A stretch of 64,000 nucleotides of DNA from Rhododendron vialii (GCF_030253575.1 NC_080560.1:43167001-43231000), one strand, 5' to 3'; positions 11,445-23,246 are shown, counted from the first letter of the stretch. The notes: a model not told the origin generated them from the letters alone. Translations and numbers: made by a program.

Positions 11445-13481
11445 TGTCAAGCCCCGTTCCGGAATAGCACCTCATCGGCCTATCCCGATACGACACGTGA
11501 CAACCAGCTACTAGCAAATCCAAGAATAACAAACAACTACAGTTCAACAGCCACATTTTATTTACATAAAAAAAAAAATTTCATTTACAAACTACAGCGG
11601 AAGTCTGTCAAGAAATAAACTTTACATAACCAACTATTATCCAAAACTAAACTAAGCAAAATCATCTACGGACCAGGAGACAAAGACTCCCACAGGCCTC
11701 AACTACGCACTTCTCGAGCGAGTCACAAAATGCAAAACGCGACCTGTAGTGGACACCGACCTATACCTGCAAAACTGGTACCCCAAACGAGTTCCAGGAG
11801 TGTATATGAGACATGGATGTTGTTCAATATAAGCAATAAATCCAAGTTCATCATTAATTAAGCATTAAGCAAATAATCGACACAAAGTCTTTAATCCGAC
11901 ACAAAGTCACTAGCTCGACACAAAGTCATAATTTTGGCATAAAGCCATTGAATCGACACAAAGTCAAAGGCACGACACAAAGTCCGGCCGTTGGCCGTTG
12001 TTGCCCACCGACACGAAGTCACAGTGCAATATCACAAATTCAATCCAATTGAAGAACATTTATGAATCGAACACTCACCTCGGTCTCCAACAAAAAGAAA
12101 ACCAACGCAGTCACTCCCTACGTGGAGCTGCGGTACTCGTTGTCGTCTCCGAACCTAACAAATATTCCGCACATATGAGCTCAAAGTTTAATTCCAAAAG
12201 CAAAGAAGTAAATTCATCAATTTGTACCTCAAAGCCAAAAATCTCACAAACACACACTTTCTAGCAGAACCATTGATCGAATTCTGACTATAGCATTCTA
12301 TAGGTTTCAAAGAATACTACAAGACCACCACCACTGGCAAGAAGACTTCTAGTACATCAATCTAGATATAAAATTTGCCCAAATTGGACTCCGAATGACT
12401 AAGATATGCTCAATTGAAATTACACATCTAAAACAGAAACTACAGACCCGGCAGAACAGTCTGCGATCGAATGCTCATTAAAAATCACATACTCAATCTT
12501 TTCCAATAATTCCAACACCAAAACTTCACCAATTGATCAATGTTTAAGACTCAACAGCATCCATAGTCAGTAAGCATATTCAACTATGACAAAATTGATG
12601 AAGAACACAGCTACAAAACCTGCCCAGAATTTCAGAATCACCAAACTATTAACTTTGGAACCAAAACTGATTTTGCTCAGACCAAACTAAGGCACGATCT
12701 TTACAGATTCAGAAAGATATACAAGTCTAGTTTCGGAATCAAGAAACGGTGCGTAAAACCGATACCCGAGCAAGAAGTTATGCCCGTTTTTCCAACATGT
12801 GTTTGGGCTGTCAGCACAGACGCGAATCTGACTGCAGTCCGGTTCAAGATTTTTATCTTTTTCCAGGTTTCTCAGAAAATTCTGAAATTTTTACAGCATA
12901 AACTACACACAAAGACGCATCTACAGTAAAAATACCAGAGAAATAACATGATCGGTATGTCAATGGTAAAAATTCGTCAAAAACAGGACAGGCTCAACTC
13001 TGCTCAAAACACAGTTATGCATATTCATATGTTATACACGAATTTTCAGGAATAAACTCAACTCCAAGCTCAAAAACCTTCTGCTATGGATTCAATCCAT
13101 CTCTAATTACTTCAATCAAGTACATACTAGATGTAAAACATGAAACCTAACATGAAAAACGTGAAATTCAGCCTTGAAGGAGATGGAAATCACCTAATTA
13201 AGCTTCAATCAACCTAACTCTAATTTTCTTCTTCTTTTCTCCTTCTTCTTCCTCTTCTCCACGCTGCTCTCTCACTCACTCTCTCTCTCACGTTGGAACA
13301 ACCTGATGGATTTTCTTGTTTTTGTTTTATTTTTCTTTTCTTTGTTTTGAAGAAACCCACACACACTCAACACATCAGCACACACACACGGCACACATGC
13401 ACAATTTAAAAAAAATTGCACTTTAGCCCTTAAATTATTAAATTTAGCATTTAAGCACCTCAAAGATAAAATGATGTTACA
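11445..13481 (-). mobile_element. Solo LTR, Ty3/gypsy-like, about 2.04 kb
   Basis: Read on the minus strand it begins TGTAACATC and ends GGGGCTTGACA, and it is bounded by the identical 5-bp repeat taaat on both sides (11440-11444, 13482-13486). TG..CA ends, a 5-bp target duplication, no internal coding region and a length of about 2 kb together indicate a solo LTR left by recombination. Length and style suit large gypsy LTRs such as the Tekay/Del group, but family assignment is inference. A run of spaced 'cgacacaaagtc' repeats lies inside at about 11877-12025. The intact duplication suggests moderate age. Confidence 0.8.
11877..12025. repeat. Spaced CGACACAAAGTC repeats inside the solo LTR
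   Basis: At least seven copies or variants of cgacacaaagtc occur at about 20-bp intervals with variable spacers. This is a short-period degenerate tandem array within the LTR. Confidence 0.7.
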
Positions 13482-13669
13482 TAAATATTCTACCTATCTG
13501 GCGTTGTTTGGTTGCACAAAATGACAAAAGTGAAAGTTAAATATTTTTCAAGTAGAATATCTTCCATCGGAATGGTGAAAATGTTTTCTCCATTATAATT
13601 CCGTAAGTTGTTTTTTGGATTGTTCACTGACAGAATGTCAATGCTATAGATATATAAAAAACAATAATT

Positions 13670-13823
13670 CTAGGGACACACTCACTCTCACACTCAAACA
13701 CACACCCACACTCACATGAGTGGTGGGCCCCATACACACACTAGAGTGTGTAGTGTATGTGGGACCCACCACTCATGTGAGTGGTGGGTATGTGTTTGGG
13801 TGTGAGAGTGGATGTGTCCCTAG
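13670..13823. mobile_element. Fold-back MITE with CACACTCAAACACACACCC arms
   Basis: The left end ctagggacacactcactctc pairs with the right gagagtggatgtgtccctag. The arms continue through 'acacccac' and 'catgagtggtggg', so almost the whole 154 bp folds. A relative lies at 62229-62362 in the E2 gene intron. Confidence 0.75.
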
Positions 13824-13884
13824 CACCACTCTATAAAAAAAAGGCTCTATCATACATGTAGCGAAGTTCACATGCTCATTAACT

Positions 13885-14184
13885 AAAGGCAAATGCTAGA
13901 GACAACCTCGTGGGTTGTCAGGAGTGGGGGTCACGTGCGCATGAATGTGCAGATTCTGACTTGGCTCAGTACCTGCATGTTTGTACACATTCAAGGGTCT
14001 GCTGAAATGATAAATGCGAAGAGTAAATTACGAAAGTAGCCTCTAAAAGTTTTTCCAGATTATAGTACTCCATTGGACCACTACTCAACAGGAGCAAAAT
14101 TATGAGGGGGCAATCTCTCTCGGCCTCTCACTCACGTCTCGTTCTAGTCTTTCAGAACGGAAAATAAGTCCTTATTTTTTTAAG
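13885..14184. repeat. 300-bp dispersed repeat, copy B
   Basis: This is a direct copy of 7999-8297 with scattered substitutions, for example g/a in 'gggttgtcagg'. Its last part doubles as the left end of the Tourist-like element 14133-14388. Confidence 0.75.
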
Positions 14185-14388
14185 AAAATAATTTTAAACT
14201 AAAAAAATAATAGATTTACTAAATCTAAAATATGAAATATGGATATTATCTAAAAGATCTCATCAAGATCTTTTATACTATGTTAAAAAAATTTAAAAAT
14301 TATTTTTTATTTACATTATTTTAGAATTTAAAAACGTGAAATAAATATTTACTATTTTTTAAGAAGGTGTTCTGGAACGGGGTCTCAC
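14133..14388. mobile_element. Tourist-like element related to 2080-2840
   Basis: The left end contains 'gttctagtctttcagaacgg' and 'aataagtccttatttttt'. The right end is 'aagaaggtgttctggaacgg' then 'ggtctc'. AT-rich inverted subterminal blocks lie between. The ends share the cgttcc.gaa core of the element at 2080-2840. The exact start is uncertain because the left side merges with the dispersed repeat. Confidence 0.5.
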
Positions 14389-15600
14389 TCTCCAATCTTC
14401 ATAGACTCAGCCATAATTACCGGAACTAAGCCATCACGGCCAATCACATCGCCGCCAGGGCCATCATCGTTGCAAACATTACCGAAAAAAAATTATAGAG
14501 TAAATTGAAAAATATAAACAAGATAAAAACCATGAGTTTACGAAAATAAGTAGTACTTATTTTTTAAAAATTGAGACTAAAGGAGAAACTCTTGATAGAT
14601 GATTTAGATTTGAAGAAATGAAAAAAGTGCATTACTCTTGTCTTTTTGTGGATGCCCACCGGACAGTTTCTAGCAAAACCCGTATTCAAAATTGGATGTG
14701 TAAAATAAAAGTTATACTACTAGTATATATGCTGATGATTTCAATTTTTTTAGATTTAAGAGAGAGAGAGAGAGAGAGTTGTGTGCTGGGAAGAGAGACA
14801 GAGGACGGATTAAAAGGAAAAGTGTGTGGAGAGGGAAGAAGGAAAGTGACAGGTTATGAATGCGTGGGAGAACGAAAAGAAAAAGAGAGAAAGGGATACA
14901 ATACTCAGCGCATTAAAAGAGAGAAAGTGACAGCCTGACAGGTATAAATGTGTGCGCGTGGGATTACAGGGAAGGACCCCGCGAGACATGCATTTGGAAA
15001 AATGGAAAGGGATCCGCCCAGCCATGAAACAAAAAACTAGGAAGGTTATTTTCTCCAAAATTAATCTCTCAATTAATGAAGAGGTGGCCCTCCAATTAGA
15101 GGTTTTTGTGTGTGTGTGTGTGTCCAATTACCTTTTAGCAGTTGAATTGAGATAATTAGAAACATGGTTTGAAAAGCCCACTTCCATTAAGAGCAAGCCT
15201 TGTGTTGGGTTGGGCTAACCTTGGTGGCTTGACCATTTTCTAGGTTGGCTTATCCAAAATCTACGAAACAACTCTTTCCTTTTTATTTTTGGGTACAACC
15301 CACTTCACTGTCAATAACATACGAAAATGAACACTTTTCAATACACTCACTTACGTTTATATATTTTTCACACATTTCAATACATTTTTTGAACCTTAGT
15401 AACAGCTCACTCGGATGTTTGTAGCATTTTCTTTTATTTTTTGGTTGGAAGAAAATAAGGGAACGGAACTGCGGAGTTCTCAACAATAAGACTTGAATTC
15501 CAAAAACGCACCTGAAAAAAGAGCGCCCTCAACCACTTTTAACTTGAACTTGTTGGTCTTGAATAGAAAAAAATTCACCATATACAATTTTCAAGTATAC
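14389..15600. other. Intergenic, no gene recognised
   Basis: It holds AG tracts (about 14761-14780), a GT tract (about 15107-15123) and AT-rich filler. The frame at 14618-14938 is low-complexity (RERERES-type) and not credible as a gene. Confidence 0.5.
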
Positions 15601-15607
15601 ATAAGTC

Positions 15608-15985
15608 TGAAAGTACACGGAGACCCTCTCAATTATCACTTTTTCTCACGGAGATCTCCTAACATTTAAAATCGTCTATACAGACCACCTCAACTATAAC
15701 CGTCAACCAATCAGCACCCTTTTGTCAGAAAGACCGTTAAGATGAAGGGATTAGCGTGGATAATATTTTTTTATAGATAAGGAGGTCAATGTGGGCAAAT
15801 TTTTAGTGGTAGAATCGTTATTTTTCCACAATCCGTTAATAGAGTTAGCCAATTTTTCATTTCATATAGTTGAGAGGGTTTGTATGGGCAGTTTTAAAAG
15901 TTAGGGGGTCTACGTGAAAAAAAAGGCATAATTGAAGGGGTCTCCGTGTATTTTTTTGAAAATGGTCTATGTGTACTTTCACTTA
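15608..15985. mobile_element. Inverted-repeat MITE, about 380 bp
   Basis: The left 'gtacacggagaccctctcaa' and right 'ttgaaggggtctccgtgta' are inverted, as are 'accacctcaactata' and 'tatagttgagagggttt'. The arms are about 100 bp around a spacer. The right end has a second partial copy of the terminal phrase ('tgtgtactttca'). No clear target duplication was read. Confidence 0.6.
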
Positions 15986-16203
15986 CTAAAAAATTACCAA
16001 TAGGGAACCCACTTTTTAGTTTCTTTTCTGTTTCATTTACCAAAAAAATTCTAAACCTAAAAGCCTTAGCCTACAAATAGATAATCCTAAGCCTTGCCTA
16101 AAAGGCTTAAAGCTACCTCCATGGTCGACCCTGGTCATCTATGATCTATCTATATCTATACCATCTCTTAAAGAGGTGCAATCCACTTGATATTACCTCT
16201 TTT

Positions 16204-16285
16204 TTCTTGAAAAAAAAAACACACAAAAACCCCAAATGATTATACTAGCTTGAAAAAAAAAACACACAAAAACCCCAAACGATTA
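16204..16285 (+). repeat. Two 42-bp tandem units
   Basis: The unit 'cttgaaaaaaaaaacacaca' followed by 'aaaaccccaaa.gatta.' occurs twice in a row with minor changes. Confidence 0.7.
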
Positions 16286-16721
16286 CTGGCTAGACTTTAA
16301 GTTTTGTGGACAAACTTAACAAGGTGAGAAGTATTAAGATGAAATTAGTCCATCATAATTTATGTTTTTCTCATGAATTTTATTTTTTTAATATGCTAAG
16401 CATTGTAAGAGAAAAATGATGAGTTGTGGTGGTATTAAGACAAAGCTAGATTACAAGGAAAATGAGGATAGTGCAGATTTTTCTTCTCAAAATACTTTAA
16501 TATGGTCAGTTCAAAAAAATATTATTTAATATGGTTAGACTCTACACTTTAGTCCAAACTGCATACTATTAGAGTAGTTCACCTTTTAACTAGATTACGG
16601 TTTCTTTTGACCAAACCAAACGTAGACTTGTGTTGCAGTTAATGATACAGATTGATAGTCAGCTCCATTTTAGTGTATCTCAAAAAAAATTTAATTTTTG
16701 ATTATGGCATCTTTTTTTTTC

Positions 16722-16930
16722 AGTAATGAAGAGTGATCCACGGGCCAGCTTGCACGCATTACAGGACTAATATCTCCAGCCCTCCACCAGCCTTTGCTAA
16801 CCCCAAAGGGTTTTTACGTATGGGGTGGCCCCAAGGACTTTTAACAGTACAAAAAAGTAGAATCTGAAACTTCGGGATGGTTAGTCCTTTCGTTCTGGCT
16901 GAGCAACCAACTGCACTACCCCACTATATG
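16722..16930 (+). mobile_element. Au-type SINE relic
   Basis: The phrase 'gggccagcttgcacgcatta' near the start and 'ggtggccccaaggac' then 'aatctgaaacttcgggatgg' later are the Au-SINE layout: a promoter-like head, then a block ending in a decayed 'gaacc..agacc' motif. The ends are eroded. Confidence 0.4.
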
Positions 16931-17280
16931 GGCACTACCCCACTGTCCATATAGTGCAAAGATTGTAGGATTATTTAACTCCACTAGGAGCCCAAAATTT
17001 CAGTGTCATTGGATAGATTCCTTTCTATTCGGAAGTTACCATAAGGACAAATGGCAAGTTCTTTTTTTTATAATCGGGCGTTAGCTGGATCAACTTATGT
17101 GCACATTAAAGTAATTTAATTTGGTGTTTTGAAGTAAACGATTGCATAACATTCCGGTAACTAACATTTTTGGGAGAGAATAAAATTTGAAAACTATTAT
17201 AAGATCCTTAACGGCTATTAAGTGACTGAAGATTAATAAAGGGCCCAAGTTAAAAGGTTTAGAGAATTTAAGATAATCAA

Positions 17281-17350
17281 GTGTAGGATATCTGAGCTAG
17301 CTTGTGCGCACCTCGACTAATTTCGGAGCCGTGAAGGTAACGACCGGGCA
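17281..17350 (+). mobile_element. Au-type SINE 5' fragment
   Basis: The phrase 'gagctagcttgtgcgcacct' then 'cgactaatttcggagcc' is the best-preserved copy of the Au-SINE head in this window. Only about 70 bp remain before the hAT MITE begins at 17389. Confidence 0.45.
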
Positions 17351-17388
17351 TAAAAAAAATTAATAGTCATTGTAATAATCCTAGAAAC

Positions 17389-17697
17389 TAGGGGTGTGCA
17401 CGGGTCGGACGGGTCGTGTATCAAAAAAAAAAAAAATTGGCCCTGAACCCGAACCAAACGAGTGTGAATAACCGTCCGCGTACCCATTTTTTTGGTCGGG
17501 TCGGGTCCGACCAAAACCGAAGTAATCTATATGAATTGGTCGGGTCGGGTAAGAAAAACAGCACCCCGAGCCCCGAACCGAAAACTGATTTTTTTCAAAA
17601 TATGGATCCGTACCCGACCGAACCACATGTTCGGCCTGCCCAAAACCCTTCGGGTCGGGTCGGGTCCGTCGGGCCACGGGTTTTTTGCACACCCCTA
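17389..17697. mobile_element. Non-autonomous hAT MITE (CGGGTCGGGT type)
   Basis: The ends are perfect 12-bp inverted repeats, taggggtgtgca and tgcacaccccta. The 8-bp direct repeat ctagaaac flanks it exactly (17381-17388, 17698-17705), the hAT target duplication length. The interior holds repeated cgggtcgggt motifs on both strands. The element is 309 bp and noncoding. Perfect ends and duplication suggest recent insertion. Confidence 0.9.
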
Positions 17698-17705
17698 CTA
17701 GAAAC

Positions 17706-18860
17706 CATATCAAACTGAAAATTTTATATGGATAGGTTAGTTGTATAATTAAATTTGAATTGTTGCTACTACCATTATTGTAAGTACTTGTCGATGATCT
17801 TCATTTAACAGAATTTAATGATCATGGACAACCTCATTACCAGATTAATGCTGATCACTACTAGTAGTACTTTCTAAGAGTTGCGGATTAATTTGTTATT
17901 TTAGAATTACTTTCTTTTTGACAAGGTAAATTCTATTCTACTAGAAATAATCTAAGGGAAAGGGGATGGAGCTGGTGGCGTTTGAACCCTCACCCAATGC
18001 AATGAGTATTGGGCTGCCACTCCATTTAGCATTTCAGAATCATTTTTTCAGAGAAAGCATTGTTAATGATTATGGAAACTTGTTTGGAAACTTTTTTGAA
18101 AACAATCGATTTACAAGAAAAATATTTTCTTAGATTCTGAAAATTAGTACCATTAAAAACTAAAATCGATAAGCTATGAAGATTATCAGTGTCTGTATTT
18201 CAAAATAATAAAAATATTTTCTTATATGTCTACTCCCATTTTAGCATGTTTGGGCATCTGATTTTGGATTTTGTAGTATGCATTTCTGTAATTTGCTTGT
18301 ATGACCGAAATTTTCAATGTCTATTATACTCAAATGCCGAAAATTCAGATCTAGAATTAGCAGTCTCAAAAGAGATAAAATTTGTCAGGCATAGGTCTAC
18401 GTTGGGGTGAAAGACATCGGTTGCCTTGTGTTTTTTTCGTCTTGCATTAGTTAGATGATATGTTTGGCTTTGTTCAAGATATTTATAATGAATTACGTTA
18501 TGTAAATGCCATTGGGCTTTTATTCATATAATCTTAATTGTTGAAAAAAAAAGTATACCAAAATGCATTCTGGATGATGAATTGGAATAAGGAATCCAAA
18601 AATACCCGGAACGGCTTTTTGGATTTCAATTGCACTTCCTATAATCATTCATCAAAAATCTATTTTGCACATGTAATTCAAATAATTTTGTAAATAAATT
18701 GTAATAATAATTGAAGAAGTTATATTCTATCATTCAGACTTCAAAATTGAGAAAAACAATGAGCTCCTAAAACACAACCACAAGTCTTTGAGTTTGTGGT
18801 TTAAACCTGCACCATCTTTACGTTTTCAGAACATTTCACTAATGAGTTGCCAAAAGTTGA
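17706..18860. other. Intergenic, no gene recognised
   Basis: AT-rich. The frame 18189-18410 has no recognisable domain or splice context. Confidence 0.45.
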
Positions 18861-18864
18861 GCAA

Positions 18865-19085
18865 TTTGTTTTTTGGTAATGCAAGGTGTCACGGGCCAAT
18901 TACATGTACCTCGGAATAATCCTTACAGCCTCTCTCATAACCGTTTCACACGCTTACGCGATGGGACCGGTGAGGTGGCCCCAAGAGTTGTTGGCAAAGA
19001 GAATTGAACCAGAAACCTTAAGATGGAGCAAACACCTAAGTTTCAGGCCAAAGCACTTGGCCAACCCTTCGGGTTAGTTCAGCAA
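18865..19085 (+). mobile_element. Au-type SINE relic upstream of the GDSL gene
   Basis: The phrase 'cgggccaattacatgtacct' then 'cggaataa', later 'aattgaaccagaaaccttaa' and 'ggccaacccttcggg', follows the Au-SINE layout. It sits about 190 bp upstream of the presumed GDSL TATA box. Confidence 0.45.
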
Positions 19086-19273
19086 CTTTCATTGTTACAT
19101 GGTCCGTGGTTTTCAAATTTTTTTTTTCCGTATACGTCTTGATCGCAGATTTTAATTGCTACAATCCGATTCCAAATGGGTAATCTAGTTCACGGCTTGT
19201 TTTCGATTTTGCAGTACATTTAATGAGATTCTTTTGCTCCTCACCAACTAATATTTTCCTAACACAATCTCAT

Positions 19274-19283
19274 CTATAAAAAG
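19274..19283 (+). promoter_or_regulatory. TATA box of the GDSL gene (probable)
   Basis: The string ctataaaaag is a strong plant TATA sequence, 317 bp upstream of the start codon at 19600. The intervening stretch would be a long leader, possibly with an intron. Confidence 0.5.
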
Positions 19284-19599
19284 GGTAAGCCTCTAACACA
19301 AACTCTGCTTCTGGTTCCTTACTTTCCATCAGATTATTGGTATTTTGATTTGTCTTTGTGCATGCGTTTCAATGAAAACCCATGAGTGTAAATGGTTCAC
19401 AAAAGCTAAGGCTATTTTTGGCCAAATTCATTGTTATTTGCTCATTTGAGATTCATGATCATATCCTGTAATTCTCTGTTCTTCAATAGGTCTCTTGCCT
19501 CAGTTCATGGTCACTTCAATATAGGATAGAACGAAGAAGAACACATCAATTTCCTATCTCGAAATCGTTCTGCTATTCATTTATCTTGTGTTCTTTGAT

Positions 19600-21892
19600 A
19601 TGGGTTTTCTTCGGGGAAAGCCGGTTGTTAGGATCGCATTTGGAATTATGATAGTCTTGATCATACTCTGCGGGATTTGCACGGCGAAAAGAGTTCCTGC
19701 CAATTTTGTGTTTGGTGATTCTTTGGTTGAGGTAGGAAACAACAACTACATTGCTTCTCTATCTAAATGCAACTACGTTCCGTTCGGAATAGATTTCGGT
19801 GGGCGGCCAACGGGACGATTCACAAATGGAAGAACCATAGTAGATATTATAGGCAAGTTCTTGTCCTTGTTACTTCTGCTTTTCATCTCATCTTCTATAG
19901 AAAAAAGTAGCTAAGTTTTGGTCAAGGTAAATGTTGCAAACTACTATTTAATTTATCTGAAATTTTGTCTAATTTTCCTCTTAAACCAGGACAAGAAATT
20001 GGTTTGGAAGATTTTACTCCTCCTTATATGGCTCCAACAACCACCGGAAATGTAACTCTGAAGGGTGTGAATTATGCTTCTGGTGGAGGTGGAATCTGTA
20101 ATGAAACTGGGATAATTTTTGTGAGTTGTATTTTTTTTCTTCATTTAATAGGCTACTGGATTTACCAATTTATTGAATCAGACATATATGTTTAATCTGG
20201 TTGTCTTTTGCTTACAATTTCATATTCAAAACTAGAAGCAAAAATTTCAGAAAATGTTTGGTTGATTGATTTTGAAACTTGAAGAAATTTTAAATGATAC
20301 GAAAAAGAGCTTAGTTTCGGAAAAACAAATGTTGTTAAATTTCTTTTATCGACGAAATTTTTATTGTTAGAATATATAGTTAGATTAATACCTTAGAGGA
20401 GGAGTTACTCCTGAACAAATTTCTCCTAGCACTTAAGTGCACCCCTGATGTTATTGAACCAAAGGCCTCTTGGCAATGTTGTTAAATTCTTGGAAAAGAT
20501 TTCAGCCAGAAAAATGAATTACAATGTGAAATGATGAGTTTATAGAGTCATAAATAGTTTTTGAAAAGTGTTCATAAAAACCTAAAGCCGGGTCCCTGTA
20601 GCAACCTCAAGTTGCTGCAACCTGTAGTGCGCCATCCGAACCTTCTATTTCAACAATCGATGGTTCAGATTCGCTGAAGCATTCTTACAAATAAGGTTTA
20701 ACAAACATACATGAACGTTTGATTACCAAGATGGCAGCTCGGATGAGGTCGCTACAAGGACTCGGAATCCAAAAATCTATCGCCTTTGGGTTGTGTTTTT
20801 TCTTATAGCTTGTGTTTTCCGAATTTTGACACATTGGACATAGATATTCCTCTTGGTTCGATTTACGCAGATCACTCACCAGATTGGAAGGTTAGAAGCA
20901 AATTGATCTAACTGTGCTTTTTGACTATTTGCTAGGGTGGTAGATTCAACATGGATGAACAAATAGACTACTTTGCAAACACCAGGCAAGACATAATCTC
21001 GAGCATAGGTGGTCCTGCGACAATGAGGCTGCTAAGAACTGCACTCTTCTCGGTCACAATGGGCTCAAATGATTTCATCAACAATTACCTTACGCCTGTT
21101 CTCTCAACTCCTGTGCAACAAACGGTTCCTCCAGAGAAGTTTGTGGGCTTCTTAATCGCAAGATTTCGGTCACAACTTACGGTAAATTTTTCTTAAAGAC
21201 AACGTGGTACTCTGAGGCTAACTCCGGTCATTACTCTTTTCATCAGTTTTGGGTAAAAGTTTGGTATAACACATTGAAAACGTGTCTCAGAGACTCTACA
21301 AGTTGGGAGCTAGAAAGATCGTTGTGTCGAATGTGGGGCCTATTGGGTGTATTCCATATCAAAGAGATCTGAATCCATCAGCAGGAGAAACCTGTGTTGC
21401 GTTGCCAAATCATCTAGCCCAGTTGTTCAACGGCAGGCTGAAGAACCTTGTACCAGAGCTTCGCAAAAACCTCAAGCGATCCGAATTTCTTTACGCGGAT
21501 GTTTATCGTATCGTAGACGATATCATTCAAAACTACGAATCCTATGGTATGTCATATTGAGGTTTTTTTGTAACGCTCCATTTCTTCCGATCAACAGGGC
21601 GTTTATATCACAAAGTTGTTCAAAGTTGGTTTGATCTGTGCTTATATATAGCTCATTTTGTGATCCAGGATTCCAAAATTCGAATACAGCTTGTTGTAAG
21701 ATCGCCGGCCAGTTCGGGGGTCTGATACCATGTGGTCCTCCCTCCGACATTTGTCCGGACAGATCCAAGTACGTTTTCTGGGATCCCTACCATCCAACTG
21801 ATGCTGCCAATATAATCATAGCTATGCGCTTGATGGATGGTGGTTCTGATGATATTTCGCCGACGAATATTCGACAACTTGTTCAATCTTGA
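19600..21892 (+). CDS. GDSL esterase/lipase (SGNH hydrolase), secreted
   Basis: Ser hydrolase of the plant GDSL family, acting on lipid or acyl esters in the secretory path or apoplast; the substrate is unknown. Exons are 19600-19852, 19990-20120, 20936-21181, 21291-21546 and 21669-21892, giving 369 residues, the usual length. The start is the ATG of MGFLRGK, which opens a hydrophobic signal peptide ending near CTAKR. Block I is FVFGDSLVEVGNNNY with the nucleophile Ser. The oxyanion-hole Gly and Asn lie in GRPTGRFTNGRT and MGSNDFINNY. DPYHPTDAAN supplies the catalytic Asp and His. The first intron is GC-AG: its donor is AG|GCAAGT, and only this donor keeps the frame into GQEIGLEDF. Intron 2 holds a MITE. 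The closest relatives I recall are Arabidopsis At4g16230 and At5g41890. A broken partial copy of exon 3 lies just downstream. Confidence 0.93.
20588..20766. mobile_element. Inverted-repeat MITE in GDSL intron 2
   Basis: The left 'ccgggtccctgtagc' and right 'cgctacaaggactcgg' are inverted, with 'catccgaacc' and 'gctcggatg' as further matching inner parts. It is about 180 bp and noncoding. A related end is at about 1459. Confidence 0.5.
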
Positions 21893-21989
21893 ACTGAAGA
21901 CTAGATTGAGATGGCTTCAAAAGATGGTTTCACGTAGAACTTTATGAAGTAGTTTTTCCTTCTCTTTTTCTTGATAAAATCTTTAAGTT

Positions 21990-22450
21990 AATTTCGTGCC
22001 TAGTGACTGTGCCGTACCATGTCAAAAATAAATTCGTAAAAACTCCTCCGTAGAATAGTGGCCAAGATCGAGTGTCGATCCTCAGGGATAGTGAGGCTGA
22101 GTTACTATAATTTCGATTAATTTTTAGATTAATTTGAAGAGAAAAGATGTTTGATTGTAGAAAACTGAATAAATTAAGAAAGCAACTAATTAATTGATTT
22201 AGCAACTAGTGGAAAAAAGACTTAGGGTTTCGAATCCACCCCAACCGCATAACAACGATATGCATAGGCTAGGTTTAACATGCGAATCATTAAAGACTAT
22301 CGTTAGAGCTTGCAATCACTTCCGATAATCGTCAAAAAAATATATTTAGTTGTCAAAAGACATAGACTATCTCATAGCACGAACCGTCTCACTAGCCCGA
22401 TTTAGCCGTTTAACGGCACAATCCATCTTACGAGCATAATCCATCTCAAT
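21990..22450. repeat. Repeat-like spacer, unclassified
   Basis: The phrase 'gtgtcgatcctcagggatag' followed by 'cgaatccacccc' has the style of noncoding parts of plant LTR retroelements, but no terminal structure was found. It separates the GDSL gene from the copied exon fragment. No gene is seen. Confidence 0.3.
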
Positions 22451-22452
22451 CG

Positions 22453-22725
22453 GCGAGAGGGCTGTTAAGAGCTGCACTTTTCTCAGTCACATTGGGTGCA
22501 AATGATTTCATCAACAATTACCTTACGACTGTTCTCTCAACTCCTGTACGACGAACGGTTTTCTCAAGAAACGTATGTGGGCTTTTCTTAATCGCAAGAT
22601 TTAGGTTACAACTTACGGTACATTTTTCTTATAACTGCAGATTACTTTTTAACGTATTTTATTTTTTAAGGCCACAACCAATTTATATTCTTTATTTTTA
22701 TCAGTTTTTAGTCAAAGTTAGGTGA
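22453..22725 (+). pseudogene. Partial duplicate of GDSL exon 3 and intron 3
   Basis: It matches 21020-21260 of the GDSL gene: 'aagagctgcacttttctcag' corresponds to the gene's 'aagaactgcactcttctcgg', then LGANDFINNYLTTVLSTPV is readable. The similarity continues past the exon's donor site into the intron ('tttttatcagttttt..tcaaagtt'), so it is a DNA-level duplication, not a retrocopy. It lacks the rest of the gene and its frame is broken after the STPVRRTV part. The hAT transposon begins 55 bp further on. Confidence 0.85.
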
Positions 22726-23246
22726 AAAGCCTATTTTGATTTGTCATCAATTTTGATAGAAGAGTTGAGTACATCAAAGCATAGTTGTCAAATCGTGAAC
22801 CGAATCGAGAATCGAAAAGGCCCAGTAGCGAATCGTGAATCGCTTCGATTCGGTCATGATTTTTAAAATGCATACAAAATGTATATTTCATGTTTGAATC
22901 AATAAAGATAGTGTTTCAAAAGATAAATAGATGATCACGTGGTCTAAATAGGCAAGACAGTTGCTTTTATTGCAAGAGATGTGGGTCCGAATCCCTCCGT
23001 GGTCTATATTTCTACATAAATGGCAATAAAAAGTTCAAAAACCAATATAGTTATGCCATACATGCAATTATAATCAACACAAGATCCACAAGTTTCAAGA
23101 TTTCAAATACCTAATAGCATAACGTAAGCCCTAGCAAATAACGATAGTACTTGCAACTTGCAAGTTGAATAAAAAAAGAACATTCAAAGTTTCAAACACA
23201 ATTTAACTAGTAAATAAGCTCTAAGATAGTTTTGATTGATCATTCC

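Noticed and set aside
11877-12025. CGACACAAAGTC array as an independent satellite
   Set aside because: It lies wholly inside the solo LTR and is best read as part of it.
14761-14938. RERERES-type frame as a basic protein
   Set aside because: It is a microsatellite translation, not credible as a gene.
10180-19085. tRNA genes at the SINE heads
   Set aside because: The box-like phrases are part of decayed SINE copies. No cloverleaf could be folded by eye.
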